From NCBI GenBank assembly GCA_006937955.1, contig SSNP01000017.1:1612537-1676536 (forward strand): DNA of 64,000 bases, given 5' to 3'. The notes beneath the pieces are model-generated. The model was not told where the DNA came from, ran no database searches, and saw only the letters and a list, made by a program, of their open reading frames with translations. The stretch comes from Pachypanchax playfairii (taxonomy: Eukaryota; Chordata; Actinopteri; Cyprinodontiformes; Aplocheilidae). The stretch's first letter is position 1. Every line of letters starts with the position of its first letter. The position numbers and the translations under genes are program-made. Positions 1 to 11,480 of the stretch are shown piece after piece.

Positions 1-1060
1 ACTTACATCATCATTGCATTATGATGCTGTTGCAGGTAGAAACAGCTCACATTCCTCCTTTGATGGTAGGTAAAGAGAATTTTCACCAAAAGCAAGGTTG
101 TACTCGTGAGATATAAGTTACGTTTTGTTGTCTTGCTACTCACAAAGAACAAAAAAGGCAGATTTTTAATGAGTGGATTTTAAAAGGCTTTAATAAAAAC
201 ATAGACACGTACTTTTAGGCTTTACCGCTGTATGTGCTTGTGCCCAAACTTTAAAAATAATCTATCATAAATGGTAAATATAAGTGTTTGACATAAATAG
301 GGGCAGTGAAGGTCTCAGACAGAAACAGAAAAATGCACAGACATGAACACATGGTAATGTTTGCTTTTTTGTGAGTGCAAGTCTTCCAAGATGAGATTAA
401 TTTAGAAATGCATTGGTAATGAATTCATTGAACGTGATGAGTATTTTAAATGGAGTTTAGCTCAAAGAGAACAAAGAAGATTGTAATTACACTGCGAGTT
501 ATAAAAGCTTTACCGCCATTGGAAGACACGCACACGTCAGCAAATTTATGAACTGTAATCAGCCGAAAATGATCTGAAATGGATCAAATCAAACAGCCTC
601 AATGAGACTGAGATAATTACTTGGAGAGATTAGAACACTTTATGAAAAAACAGGTGTAAATACATACATTAAATATAAAGTAGTTGATTCTTCATGTTGT
701 TTTTAGATGTGGTTGAAAGATTTGACATTAAGGATTTCAGGATGAAAAAAAAAAGCATCACAATCGAAAGACCTGTTGCTCAGGTCTGCTTGGATGTTCC
801 GGTTGTATCTAGACACATGGTTTTCTAAAATAAGCGCAGCTGTTCAGCCACCAGCTCAAGCGCTGCTCTCTACATTATCAATTATCCTCAAAAAATCAAT
901 GCTCTCGTGTCAAGGGCGAAGCGTTTTCTCACCAATTGAACGTATGGCTCATAAAAATCAAGTGATAATTTGATGATTACAAAGCAAACCACGGAAGTTA
1001 TTATAGAAAATTGTTTTGTAAGCAAATTATTTAGACATCACCACAAACAGTGCCCTTAGC

Positions 1061-1290
1061 AAACCCACTGCTATGAGATGCTGATACAAATTTGCACAAG
1101 GGTAACACAGGCCCATCTGTCACCGCATGCTGCAAACTTTCATCCATCGTCAAGGCCCGGGGAGACTTCTGTTCAAACAGAATAGATTCCTTGCTCATTT
1201 TATCACCATCTTAATCCTCTCGGGGTGCCGGCCTTGTGCCATCTCCCCTTGTCGCTCGGCATTGTCGTATTTTACAGCATAACTTACACA
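1061..1290. promoter_or_regulatory. Candidate conserved non-coding element
   Basis: A GC-richer, non-repetitive island in an AT-rich background, with no usable reading frame. It runs from a CA-rich start near 1065 through the GC-rich part around 1150-1250. Such islands in fish gene deserts are often conserved cis-regulatory blocks, but conservation cannot be seen from a single sequence. The call rests only on composition and the lack of repeats. Confidence 0.2.
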
Positions 1291-1784
1291 CAAGTGAGAG
1301 GGAGCGGGGACCGATGACTGAGTTAGGAGGAGGGGAGGAGGTTTGAAGAGAAGTGAGGAGGATAATGTAGAGAGGAGCACAAGTATAAACCTCAAACTGA
1401 TCCTTTAAGTCTTTCTAAGCTGCCTGAAAAATAGAAACTAAATCTGAGTGGAGGACAACATTTCTACTCCAAGCTGACACCGTTTTTAGAAGTGCAAATT
1501 TTAAACCTTCGAACCTTCTCTTGAAAATGGTAATCAAAACTTCAAGTAGATGCAGCAAAGTGAAAAAAAAAAAAAAAAACACCAGCAAAAAATGATGTTT
1601 TGTGTTTTTTTTTTGTCTCGAGCAATGCAGCAGCAGAATAAAAGGAGAAAAAAAAAATACTGAACTAACAGAGTGATTGGTATTCTGTAGATCCGGCAAA
1701 GAAAACACAGAGACTAAGATAATTGACAGAGAAACATTACCAATCATTGGAAAGCTGAGTCACATTTATTAGATTGCCAGACAG

Positions 1785-2160
1785 TGCACCCCAGGTTCTG
1801 CCAACGCATTCCAAATATCTGATTTAGCAGAAGGAGATTCTCGATACCCTGAAGCTATTTATTTAGTGGACGGCAGTCAGCAGTGATTCCATGGAAGACT
1901 GCAGCACTTTTTGATCACATTGCACCTAACAGAAGATGACAAATAATTAGTAAACCTGTGAATGCTGTGAAAAGGGAATACAGCATTGACTGGCGTGAAT
2001 CTTTACTATCAGCTGTCGTTGTTTTTTTGGGGAGCCATTTCACGTTTTCCTGTCAACCATTTCATGATGAATTAGGTCACGGGGGCTCAGAGTTCAGAAG
2101 CGGATGGGACTACTCTCATGCAGTAGAGATCTGTCTTGTTAATGCAGTCTGAAGAGACAT
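1785..2160. promoter_or_regulatory. Candidate conserved non-coding element
   Basis: Repeat-free sequence of balanced composition, with an AAATAATTAG homeodomain-type core near 1942-1951. A 64-codon frame opens at 1958 but has no recognisable domain and no splice context, so I do not call it coding. The regulatory reading is inference from sequence texture. Confidence 0.22.
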
Positions 2161-2220
2161 CAAATGATCGCACTCGCACAACATTTGGACTTGAACTTGA
2201 AGTCAGAGGTTAAAATTGTG

Positions 2221-2450
2221 GCATTTGCACAGAAATAAATGTCCATCACTCCCAAAACTCACCTGATTTTTGTGCAAATGCCATTATCTTTGCCTTTGTG
2301 ATGGAAATGAGATGCAAGGATGGTCATTAGTGGATGATAATGAGGTGAAGGAGACAAACAACCCATGCCCTGTTGGTTTTTCAGATATTAATAATTAATT
2401 TGTGATTAAGTGGCTAATTGGAGTTTAAAGGTCAATGTCAACTAGAAAAC
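2221..2450. promoter_or_regulatory. Candidate enhancer rich in homeodomain cores
   Basis: Between about 2385 and 2425 the sequence packs ATTAATAATTAATTTGTGAT, then a GATTAAG core and a CTAATTGGAG core. This makes four or more TAAT/ATTA homeodomain sites within 40 bp. The flanking bases (2240-2370) are mixed in composition and not repetitive. Clusters like this are typical of vertebrate conserved non-coding enhancers of developmental genes. No target gene is visible in the window. Confidence 0.32.
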
Positions 2451-3240
2451 CCATGAATCTTAAGAGTCAGGATGGAGGACAGGGAGTGAAGGGGGAGGCA
2501 GGGTGGAGAGACGGTCCAGGAGATTGTTGACAGTAATCCCAGGTGCTCTCCTGTTACTGTGACAGCTCTTCTCCTTCTTGAGCTCTCCTCCCCAGGCGAC
2601 GTTGCCTTTGTGTGCTGAGAACAGCAGTTCAGTTGCACAGGCACCTGGGCATCTGCCCTTTTGGCATTGAGAATATGAAGTGGCGTGTCATCCAAATAGG
2701 GAAGAGGCTAAAAGGGGAATGTTACAATGTCTGTCAGGCATATACGTTGCTCCTATTTTCTAATATTTAAAGGGGCGGACGTGTGATTTAGATTGTATGT
2801 GAGTTTCCATAACCGGTAGGGCGCCCTCCAGCAAGAGGAGTCTCCTGACTCCTGGCATTGATTAATCTTACCTATTACACCTCAGATCATTTTCACATTC
2901 ATTTCACATCACAGTCAAAATTCATTTATTTTAATATGTTTGACACAAAAACAATACTTGATTACATTTCCAGAGGCTTTGGATTTAAAGGGTCTCCCAA
3001 ACTGGAGTGTCTGTGAGACAATTTTAAGGCACGGAATAAGATGAAAAAACCTCACAACAATCATCTTTCCATTTCTAAAGATCCTGTCTCTGCCACAGTG
3101 TCTCCACTCCTGTTCCGCTACACCTTGGTGTTAATGAGACAGGCTACTGTCACACTCACATTCGAGCTTGGTTCTTGTAATGTCTGCCCTGACTGTGTTC
3201 TCTGTTATGTTATCTGAGCTTAGACGTCTGTCATGACTAG

Positions 3241-3440
3241 GGTTCATTTTTAAGAAATAGCCAGATCCCTGGTAATTGCAGCAACCTGGTGGAATTAATT
3301 CTCCCCTGCGATGTGAAAATATTCCATGGAATTGCATCCAGAGAGCAACTTTGAAACACATACAGATGTGTCTTACCATTCTAACCACTCCAGCATAAAT
3401 TTGGTGAAATCTGCAAAAGGTTAATGTAGCATAGACTTTT
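3241..3440. promoter_or_regulatory. Candidate conserved non-coding element
   Basis: Non-repetitive stretch with a TGGTAATTGCAGC segment (3270-3282), a GGAATTAATTC homeodomain-type palindrome near 3291 and a CCATGGAATTGCATCC segment. The overlapping minus-strand frame (3131-3448) has no recognisable domain. The call is by composition and motif clustering only. Confidence 0.22.
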
Positions 3441-6044
3441 CCTCCCAATCATTTGGAATAGGGAAATATTCTATCATTCTCTGAAAGCACTAAAATGTCT
3501 CAGTATTTTGTATTTGAAGCCTGAGCTGATTAGATACAGCCTGTGATTGTGTGACAGTTCGAGGAGGACAAGAGGATTTTTCCATACAGTCCAAAAGGGA
3601 AATGATGAGTGGAATGTATAAATATTAGGCAGAACTCAGAAACCGAAGAAGTTTAAGTAATTAGGCCAAGGTCTTCCACAGTCATATATCTTTTCATATG
3701 CAAACCCATTATAGTTAGCTTAACATTTAATAATTTTTGTCATTTACACCAGAATTGCTAATTTTTGACCTTATTATAGCTCATAACAAACTGGAATTAG
3801 ACATTTTTATTGACTCTTTTGACACGTCTCCCTAAATCTGCATTAAAAATGTCCTGTTGTGTTTTCAGCCCCCTATATCAAATGGAAATCTATTTCTGGA
3901 GCGGAAAAGACCTCTCACTCTCTTTTCTTTGTGAAATTCAGTGCCCTGAATGAGACTGAAGTCCTTGACATGTTTTTGGCTTTTCTTTTCCAACAAACAC
4001 TTTTCAGCCTTGGCACTCTCTTGTGGAAACAATTCAAGTCATTAGGACCTTGCATCATAAAAAAATGGCCATCAAGCTAACAATGAGGGTGCAAGGTGCT
4101 GTTTTGTGTAGGAGAGATAAGCGTTTTAATTATTTCAGTATTCTAGTAAAAAGCACCGAGCCCTTGCTGCTTTCAAAAAGTGGATTGTGACACATAGTGC
4201 AAGTTTCTAAAAAAATCTCAGTGATGTGCTTCATTGCAACTCTTGCCTCTTTAATTAATGATGCAGACCCTTTTTTTTTTGGTTATGGAGTTGAACTGGG
4301 TTGACTCTGCTTTAGGATAGAGGAGGGAAAACAGTTGTGATGACAATGAAATAGAGACCTTGTTTAGAATTCCAGCCACCTTGATTCCACTGGATTTTCT
4401 TTGTGCATCCTAATGAAGCACTTTATTGGTTCACTACTGAGATAAAAAAATCAGATTTCTGTCTTGGGATTAAAACTGCATTCAGATAATCTTGTTTTCT
4501 GACCATTATGAAACAAACAAAGAGAGATCTGTCACAATAAAGTGTTTTGTTTCTGAAGTAAGACCATTTGAACGAATAGCTTTTCTTCCTTTTTAAAACT
4601 TTAATAGTAAGCAAGAAGGGAAAACCTAGAGCTATTTGTATCTGTTTTTATAAGGTTTCCACGCATTAGCTGTGGTTGGCAAGGGACCTTGAAACGGAAA
4701 GCTGTATCCTGTCTTGCCTGAAGTTAAAAAAAAGAGAAACAGAGCAAGAAAAAATGTCAAACTAATAGATAGTCACTACCATGTACGCCGTGTCTTATAG
4801 ATGCAGCTTCTAGTCAAAGCCTCAATCACACACTGCCCCATTCCCATGAGAGACCCTGGAACACAGAGATGCCACAGTCTGACAGGGAACACTGCCACGG
4901 CTCTGCCCCAGCACCCCACTAAAAGATCACTGTCTCAGCCATGTGTGCACCTCTGACAGCTCCAACTCTTACTTAAACTACAAGTGTCTTTATTCCCAAG
5001 ATGGCCAGGAACAGCCTACAGTTTACCCTCAGCAATCGCACTAATATGTCTCCAGTCCCAATGCAGAGACTACTTGATGTGAAAGTGTATTTTAGAAATA
5101 GAATGCAATCTAGAGGGTAAATATAGCAGATGTCATCTGCTGCCAGCTCTCTAGTGAAACAATAAACAGAGTGTGCTGGCAGAATACTGGCTTGTTTTAT
5201 CACTGAACTGGGGTTGCATAAGATTTATGAACTGCCATGGTGGCAACAATTCCATGTGGCGAGGATTGATGATGTTGGATCCCAAAATTCGTCTGGCTGG
5301 AACATTAACTCAGCAGATTTGTCCCTGTCTTCACAAGTACAGCCTTGTCAATTATTTAAAAGAGCAAAACAACAGCCTTGAAAAGACAGCACGCTGTGTA
5401 TGAAGCTCATTTACACATCTTTATTCCCAAAAGTGTTTTCATGTGTTTAGGCCATAATAAGAACAGGTCTTTTATTCCTTTGCGCTTGTATGCTAATTCA
5501 CACCATCACCGATGTGAGTTTCCACCGTTCCTCAAAGACCGCGGCATCAAGGGAAAACTGAAAGGCATTACGGAGAAAAGTAATAAAGTAAAAAAAGAAG
5601 TCTTATTAAAGAAGTGTTTAGCTGCTCACTTCAGAGAGGCAGAGGACGGCAGAATACTTCATTTTTGTAACTGAGAGATACATGACCACGGAGAGTCGGA
5701 TCGACCGCAATGACAGGAATTAGGCTCTGTCAGGGCTCTAATGGAAGAAACAGGTTCTCTGTGTCACAGCTTCTCTCCTCAGTGATGGATGAGGAGGTTA
5801 ACAGTCGCTATGAGTTTGGTAGCTTAGTGCACAGCATCTTCTGCAGTCACTTTCCAGACAAAGTCCTTTTATAGCCATCCAATCTCACACTTGATCATAA
5901 CAAATTATAACCACAGCATTATGCTCCACTGGGATACTTGGACTTGTTTTATGTGGTAATACTTTTTTGGATCAATGTAAGACACTCAGAAAAGCTATAA
6001 GAAAATGTTGTGCATTGCAGCTTCAGAGGTATTTTATTTTATTT

Positions 6045-6180
6045 AATAGACATTTCAGTGCTCAGGCTGTCAATCTTCTAAACTGACAAAGGCCGGAGGG
6101 CTGAAATGTTGATTAAATAAAGTGGAGTAATTATGGCGCTGGAGAGTGCAACATTTTCTCCTACTTTTATATTGTTTCCC
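6045..6180 (+). mobile_element. Penelope-like retroelement LTR fragment
   Basis: The segment containing CTGACAAAGGCCGGAGGGCT (6083-6102), then GAAATGTTGATTAAATAAAG and GGCGCTGGAGAGTGCAACAT, matches a dispersed vertebrate sequence whose general form is CTGANGA, stem, GAAACG, AATAAA. Penelope-like retroelements carry this arrangement in their LTR-like ends as a hammerhead ribozyme. Only about 130 bp is recognisable. There is no reverse transcriptase or GIY-YIG endonuclease nearby, so it is a 5'-truncated relic. Family assignment is from memory of the motif layout. Confidence 0.45.
6083..6107 (+). ncRNA. Decayed hammerhead-ribozyme-like core
   Basis: The order CTGACAA, AGGCC, GGAG loop, GGCT, GAAA reproduces the hammerhead core CUGANGA, stem II, GAAA. 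Stem II pairs AGGCC with GGCT (one G-U pair, one base unpaired). The conserved G at core position 8 is A here (CTGACAA instead of CTGANGA), and that G is essential for cleavage in hammerheads. This copy is therefore expected to be inactive. Stems I and III were not modelled. Confidence 0.35.
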
Positions 6181-7019
6181 ATGTGATCATCACCTCACCC
6201 TGATCCCTCAAAGGCGTCTATTATTCAGTATATTTGTTGTCTTTGAACAGAGGTGAACGATAACTTCAAAGTAGATTAGCGTGAACTTGAGAGGAATTTT
6301 GATGTATTTTTAAACATCTTTTGAGTTTCTGATATTACTCTTTCTAATTTGTTGACAGAAGGGGTTGAATGAAGTGTTATATGAAGCAGAATGTCATAAG
6401 TTACAGTTCAGTCTTTGCTGTAAAACAAGGAGGATTGTTTTGTTATATTTTTGTGTTAAGCTGTAATAGAAAACTCTAAAGTGTCTGTTGTATGCTGTGA
6501 TGCTGCACATGTAGAGAAACAATGTTGAACATAAACGATAATACAGGAAAATTAGAATTTTTTTTAGATAATTTTTTTCAGGGATTATAATAGAAATGAC
6601 TTATAAAGAGCATTTGAATGGTGTTGAAATACATGTTTATTTCTCATTGTGAGCTCATTCATGAACAACTTCATCCACAGAGCTGAGAAAGGTAAACGCA
6701 TCACAAACAGAACTACTTACTTACTCTGAGCTCTTATCGTGTAATAAAAGTCAGTCTGACATTTATTCTTGTCAAGTTTTTAGCTTGTCAATCTTTTTTT
6801 TCTACCTTTTCATTTCTCTCACTTTAACTACCAATTTATGTCTTTTATAGTGACATATAGTCAACCATTTTTATACTGTCTTCTTTAAACTTTACTTCGG
6901 CTTATTTTTCTGTTTTTGCTGATTTAATCAAACTCGACAGTAAATCCTTGAAGCTAAGATATTGTAAAGCGAAGCATGATTGAGATGAGACGAGGCTGGA
7001 AACCAAATGAAGTACAGTT
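6181..7019. other. Non-genic AT-rich spacer
   Basis: No gene, no long frame and no recognised element. T-rich tracts occur near 6560, 6790 and 6870. Confidence 0.55.
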
Positions 7020-7245
7020 TCAAAAGGTGTTTTCACACCTGTGTTGTTTGTGAATTTAAATCAAAATCTGGTTTGTTTTCACCCTGGGTGTGATTTATTA
7101 GTGCAGATATAAAGACAGTAACTGAAATAGGGTGAGCATCAAAACAACTGCACTAAGACCCTTTAGAGGAGGTGAACTCTGAGCAGTTTGTTTATAGAGT
7201 GAGCATCACCCAATCTCAGCCTGAAACTATAAGGGACACAGTACA
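7020..7245. mobile_element. Probable MITE fragment (GGTGTTTTCACACCTG type)
   Basis: Starts with GGTGTTTTCACACCTGTG (7026-7043), followed by CTGGTTTGTTTTCACC, GGGTGTGATT, an AACTGCACTAAGACC segment and a GAGGAGGTGAACTCTGAGC segment. That order resembles a teleost non-autonomous DNA element in which GGTGTGAA-type ends flank a self-complementary middle. I cannot define the far end or a target duplication, so the borders are approximate. Confidence 0.35.
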
Positions 7246-7333
7246 TTTGAGTCTAATACACTCAAAAAAAGGATTCATTGACTTAATATAGTTTTTTTAT
7301 TTCAACAGGTTCCACATAATTAAATCATGCTAA

Positions 7334-8089
7334 CTTTAAAGCAGGGATTCCCTAAGTGTGGTGCGCGCACCCCTGAGGGTGCATGAGCTGCCACTAGGGG
7401 GTGCGCGAGGTGAAAAATGTAATGGCGGACAAATGTAATGATAATAATTACAAAATACAGTGTTGTTTCCCCACACAATAAAGATGTGTAAAAAAATATT
7501 TCCTCTGTAAACAATGACAATTAAAATTACTATTCAAAATGCACTTCATCTAGAAATGAAGTGTAGAAGAAGTTCTTCTTCTTCTACTACTACACAATTT
7601 AAGTGCGCACCTAGCTTGTGGCCTCTACTTCATTCATTATCGCAAATATGCTCAAGTGGCCTAAATCGGGGAAACTGTCAGTTGAGAAATTGAAAGACAA
7701 AGGTACTGATAAAGGAGCGGAACCAAGAGAGAGTGACGAATCAAAGGCAACAGAGGATAGAAATGCGACGGATACGGGAGAAGAAAATGAACAGGAGTTA
7801 TAAAATTATGAGCTGGAGGAGACGGCAGAGGGAAAGAGTGTTTCAGATTAATTCAAAAGCAGGAGTGCATTGTTGTGGTCATTAGATCATCATTAGATGT
7901 GGTTTTTGTTCATTTGAGTAAACATGCCGTCTTTAATATAGCCTAAATAAAATTCAATGTCCTTTCAACAGTAACAAAAATGCTTGTTGCATTTTTTTTT
8001 AAAGTGCAGGGGGTTGGGGGTGCGTCAACACGGCCAGGACATAAAAGGGGGTGTGTGGCAAAATAAGTTTGGGAACAGCTGCTTTAAAG
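7334..8089 (+). mobile_element. hAT-type DNA transposon, deleted, with 8-bp TSD
   Basis: An identical 8-bp target duplication CTTTAAAG lies at 7334-7341 and 8082-8089. Between them is a 740-bp element (7342-8081) whose ends are imperfect inverted repeats: CAGGGATTCCCTAAGTG on the left, CAGCTGTTCCCAAACTT as the complement of the right end. CAG...TTCCC termini with an 8-bp duplication are diagnostic of the hAT superfamily, Charlie-like branch. Subterminal GGGGGTGCG motifs repeat near both ends. The interior keeps only the start of a transposase (7648-7803) and an AATAAA near 7947. Full-length relatives are 2.5-4 kb, so this is an internal-deletion derivative. Confidence 0.85.
7648..7803 (+). 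pseudogene. N-terminal stub of a hAT transposase
   Basis: Inside the hAT element an open frame reads MLKWPKSGKLSVEKLKDKGT at its start, continues as an acidic, charged segment and stops at a TAA at 7801-7803. The frame is open further upstream to 7618 without an ATG. The start resembles the N-termini of hAT/ZMYM-like transposase proteins, which precede a BED or other zinc finger. No zinc finger, RNase H-like catalytic core or dimerisation region remains. It could be a passenger fragment left by internal deletion; function is not expected. Confidence 0.5.
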
Positions 8090-8099
8090 CAAGAAGAAT

Positions 8100-8212
8100 A
8101 ATATACTATCTTGCCCAAGGATACTTTAAAACTTAACCTGCCAGCACCAGGGAATGAACCCATGTCTTCTGAACAAGAGGCAATCTCTGACCCCACTAAC
8201 CTACAGCTGCCC
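8100..8212 (-). mobile_element. tRNA-headed SINE-like repeat fragment
   Basis: Read on the minus strand, the segment starts GGGCAGCTGTAGGTTAGTGG, an A-box-like arrangement. About 40 bases later it has GGGTTCATTCCC, a good match to the RNA polymerase III B box GGTTCRANTCC. The body that follows contains TATCCTTGGGCAAGATA, part of a familiar teleost dispersed repeat. It stops where the hAT element has inserted or lies beside it. The polymerase III head is visible in the sequence; naming the SINE family would need a library search. Confidence 0.5.
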
Positions 8213-9577
8213 GTTTAGTTGTTCCAGACAGGTGAAGTCTCCTTAATGCCACCTTTAGGTAAAAAAATTTTAAAAAATGAAAAATATCCCAGTGATAAAG
8301 CTTAAATAAATTGTGTTCATACAACATGTATTTATTATGTAGGTAAAACACGAGACACAGCTACAACAAGTTTAGTTAAAAAGATTAATTTAAACCAAAA
8401 AACACCTATTTATGTGTTATTTGAAAATAAATTGAATACATTTGAATGTACCTTCTATGTTTTGCAATCTAGGATACAGTGGAGTACACTGTTAGCATAT
8501 CAAACTTCACAAACGTACCTTTGGTCATGGTGAACATTATCGTCTTGGTGAACATCCTCCTGATCATTCTTTTACAGCTTTGCCTGAAATGTTACCCAGA
8601 AAAATATTAATGACATGAGTAAATTCTCCATGTTGTCAACTAGCTCAGAACACATCAACTTCTTCCTGTATTCATTCCCCAGACACATCAGACTGGTTAT
8701 TCTTATGTTGTTTGTCGTTATACATTTCAGTTAGTTTGCAATTTTCTCTTTGTGCAAAACATGGGACATTTTACAAATGAAAGCTCCAACGATATACTGT
8801 TAATGCATAAATTTACTTTAACAGAAAATGACATACAACCTGTTCAACACAAGTGGCCTTGTCAAATAAGACAGCATGGTATGGAAGATGGATGCTTCAT
8901 GATGAGGAGACAGATGTTGTCTCGTGTTTCCAGGCTGTCAAATTCTCTAGAGTGACCTTTTTTTCTTTGTCTAACAGAGACTATATGTTTTCTGTTCCTT
9001 GTCATATTGAGCTATTAGTAAGTCTTTGTGTGTAGCACCGATGCCAATACCTGACACAATGGTCCCTGACCAAACTGAACCTACTGTTTTTCAAAAGCTA
9101 ACATGTACAGAGATTTACTACATTTTTTTTTGTCTCTGCATGGAGTTTCTCCACTTATGAAATTGTGAGATGATGATGATGCTGTTGTCCCACTGATCAG
9201 AATAGCTCTCGGTGCTGTGTGGGAGCAGCTGGGGTGATCTGGCTGCAGATGAGCACCAACACACATATGAGCACTTACTGTTGTTTTTCCATGCATGTTT
9301 GGAGGAGCACTCTTCAGCCTCCCACCAGCAGGTGCAAACACTTACATAGAACTAAAAGATTTCAGTTCTCTCTTCCCATATGCATTTCATCATGGCCCAC
9401 ATAGTGCTCCTGATGAATGTGATATTATCATGCGAGAGGGAAACAAAACAGTTTGTACTACAAAGTTCGGTTTTGTTTCCACTCACAACCTGTTGTGTTA
9501 AATATTCAGTTCCAGGTAAACACATTTCAGCAAGAAGTTACTTTGTTCGTCTGACATAAAAAAAAATTGCTGAACAA

Positions 9578-9618
9578 CTATATATATATGAACTATATAT
9601 ATATATATATATATATAT
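9578..9618. repeat. TA microsatellite, two blocks
   Basis: Two TA runs (about 9579-9589 and 9594-9618) are separated by GAAC-type interruption bases. The block can form hairpins because it is self-complementary. Confidence 0.9.
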
Positions 9619-10700
9619 TACAAACTAAAGAAAGGTGATGTTGACACACCGATGCAGGTGGTAGACTTTTCTTTAAACAGCTGGCGGCAGTAATTAATTA
9701 CACAAGAAAAATAGGCTTGTGAAACATCATAGACATCACAGAACACAGTATAACTGATGAAGGCTCAAGATGAAGAAAATTATTCAGTAGATTTTTAATA
9801 AGGAACACAAAAAAATTACTGCGGATTTTTTATATATTAACCTGAGTATGTAAAGCAAAATATTCTAACAATATATACAAAAAATCAATCAATTCTTAAT
9901 AATTCATACTCAGATAATATTGTTCAAACAATCAAAATGTGACATTTCTAAGCAATGTATGTTTTCTATCCTTGTTTTTGTAAACCAGCTCCATCTTTTA
10001 AGCCATAGAAATCATAGCATCTGTATTTGTTAGAAATACTTCACAGTCATGTTTGCTCCCTTTGGCCTGCAGTCAGCTCAATCCTGCTGTGTGAACTCTC
10101 ACCCTCCTCCTCAGCTTATGATTGATCAGACACATGAGAGGAGTGTGTTTGTGTGTTAGCATTTGTGTGTTGTGTGCAAAGAAAGTGGTTCTCCCTGAAG
10201 AGTGTGTTTGAACACAGAGGTCACGACCTCTCAGCACCAGTCCTTTGACCCTGCAGCGCAACATGCTCAGCTCCTGTTGCTCTATAAACACTCACTGAGG
10301 TCCAGTTTATCTGTAGTCCCAATACCAACAAGCATAGTCACAAGAAGGTGGAAGTGCAAACAACGAGTTTTCTCTGACAAGCTGCTTATTTGTGAGCATC
10401 TTTTCAGTTTGAATGATGAGTTGAAGAGACAAAATAACATCAGATCACATCTTTTCTACAGACACACAAAAGGTGGTCGACAAGGCTTCAAAGTAAATAT
10501 ATTGTAGTTTCATTTCTCATAGTTCAGTATATAAAATATTGCATCATGGTGACTTTGCAACATAATTCACACAGTCAGATATAAAAATGACAAGACCACC
10601 TACATGCCCAGTGGCGGCACTTGAAACGGCACAGTGTCAACACAAACGATCCTCTCTCACCGCAGCGCGTCCTCTTCCCTTCTGGCAGGGACTGTGAGCA

Positions 10701-10790
10701 CGGCCTCAAAATGAATAATTAATGCAAAGTAGAATTGTTAGCAAGAGTGGCAAAATCACAAGGGCTCAGGCTAATTGTCAATTTTTTTTT
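10701..10790. promoter_or_regulatory. Candidate enhancer with POU/homeodomain site
   Basis: Contains ATGAATAATTAATGCAAAG (10711-10729), which fuses an ATTA homeodomain palindrome to an ATGCAAA octamer half. It is followed by GAATTGTTAG, GGCAAAATCACAAGGGC and GGCTAATTGTCAA. The block is repeat-free and borders a T-run at 10781. The motif density resembles vertebrate conserved non-coding enhancers; conservation was not tested. Confidence 0.33.
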
Positions 10791-11433
10791 TCTTTACCTT
10801 TTTGCTAGGGATAAAAAAGGGGGAGTGGGAGTTTAATGAAAAGTGGCTTGGGTCAGTAGAACAACAAAATGAACTGATTCATTTGAGATAAATTCAATTA
10901 GGATCAAGTTAGTTCTGAAAGTGAGAAACCATACAGATACCTGAACAAACTGACAAACTGAACTGAAATAGTTACGTACAAACGCTGATGTAACTTAGTA
11001 CTCGAAATTTGTACAAAAGTACAGTCAGAGTTCAGCACCTCCAAATACTAATAACAAGCTTTTAATGAAAAATTGACAGTTTTTATTTGACTTACCAAGT
11101 TACTTGAATAATTCCTTCATACTTAATTGAACTAAGATAAAAAAAAATAGTGAAGTATTAGGGGATATGTAAAAAACGAGCATGGCTACAAATTAAAATA
11201 ATTTTCTGGCATAAATCTAAAGAAATTTTGCAGGCATGTAAGTAATGCGTGTTCTGAATGAGAGATTTTGTATAGTGTTGTTGGCGTCTTCTCTTCGCTG
11301 TAGTTTCCTTGGCCTCCTTGCTTGCTGCTAAAAACATCCTCTCCTCTTTTCATCTTGAATTATTAAAAAGGGTTGTGATTCCCAGTATGATTGTGAATCT
11401 GGGGCTGCAGCTTTCAACTTCGCAGTCACATTT

Positions 11434-11437
<4 letters not shown>

Positions 11438-11477
<40 letters not shown>
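11438..11477. repeat. CT/TC dinucleotide microsatellite
   Basis: An uninterrupted 40-bp TC run. The plus-strand frame through it (11309-11530) encodes a Leu-Ser repeat from the microsatellite and is not a gene. Confidence 0.95.

Positions 11478-11480
<3 letters not shown>

Larger units (their letters stand above)
1..6044. other. Non-genic, repeat-poor left flank
   Basis: No supported gene. Reading frames here are 60-110 codons long, lack domain signatures and often translate A/T-rich runs. No mobile element is recognised apart from simple A and T runs (for example 1563-1579). Several sub-stretches have mixed composition and clusters of homeodomain-like cores and are listed separately as candidate conserved non-coding elements. 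The whole segment could be intergenic or intronic; nothing in it distinguishes the two. Confidence 0.6.

Noticed and set aside
10202..10507. 101-codon plus-strand frame
   Set aside because: No domain, no homology I recognise, and a competing minus-strand frame; no support as a gene.
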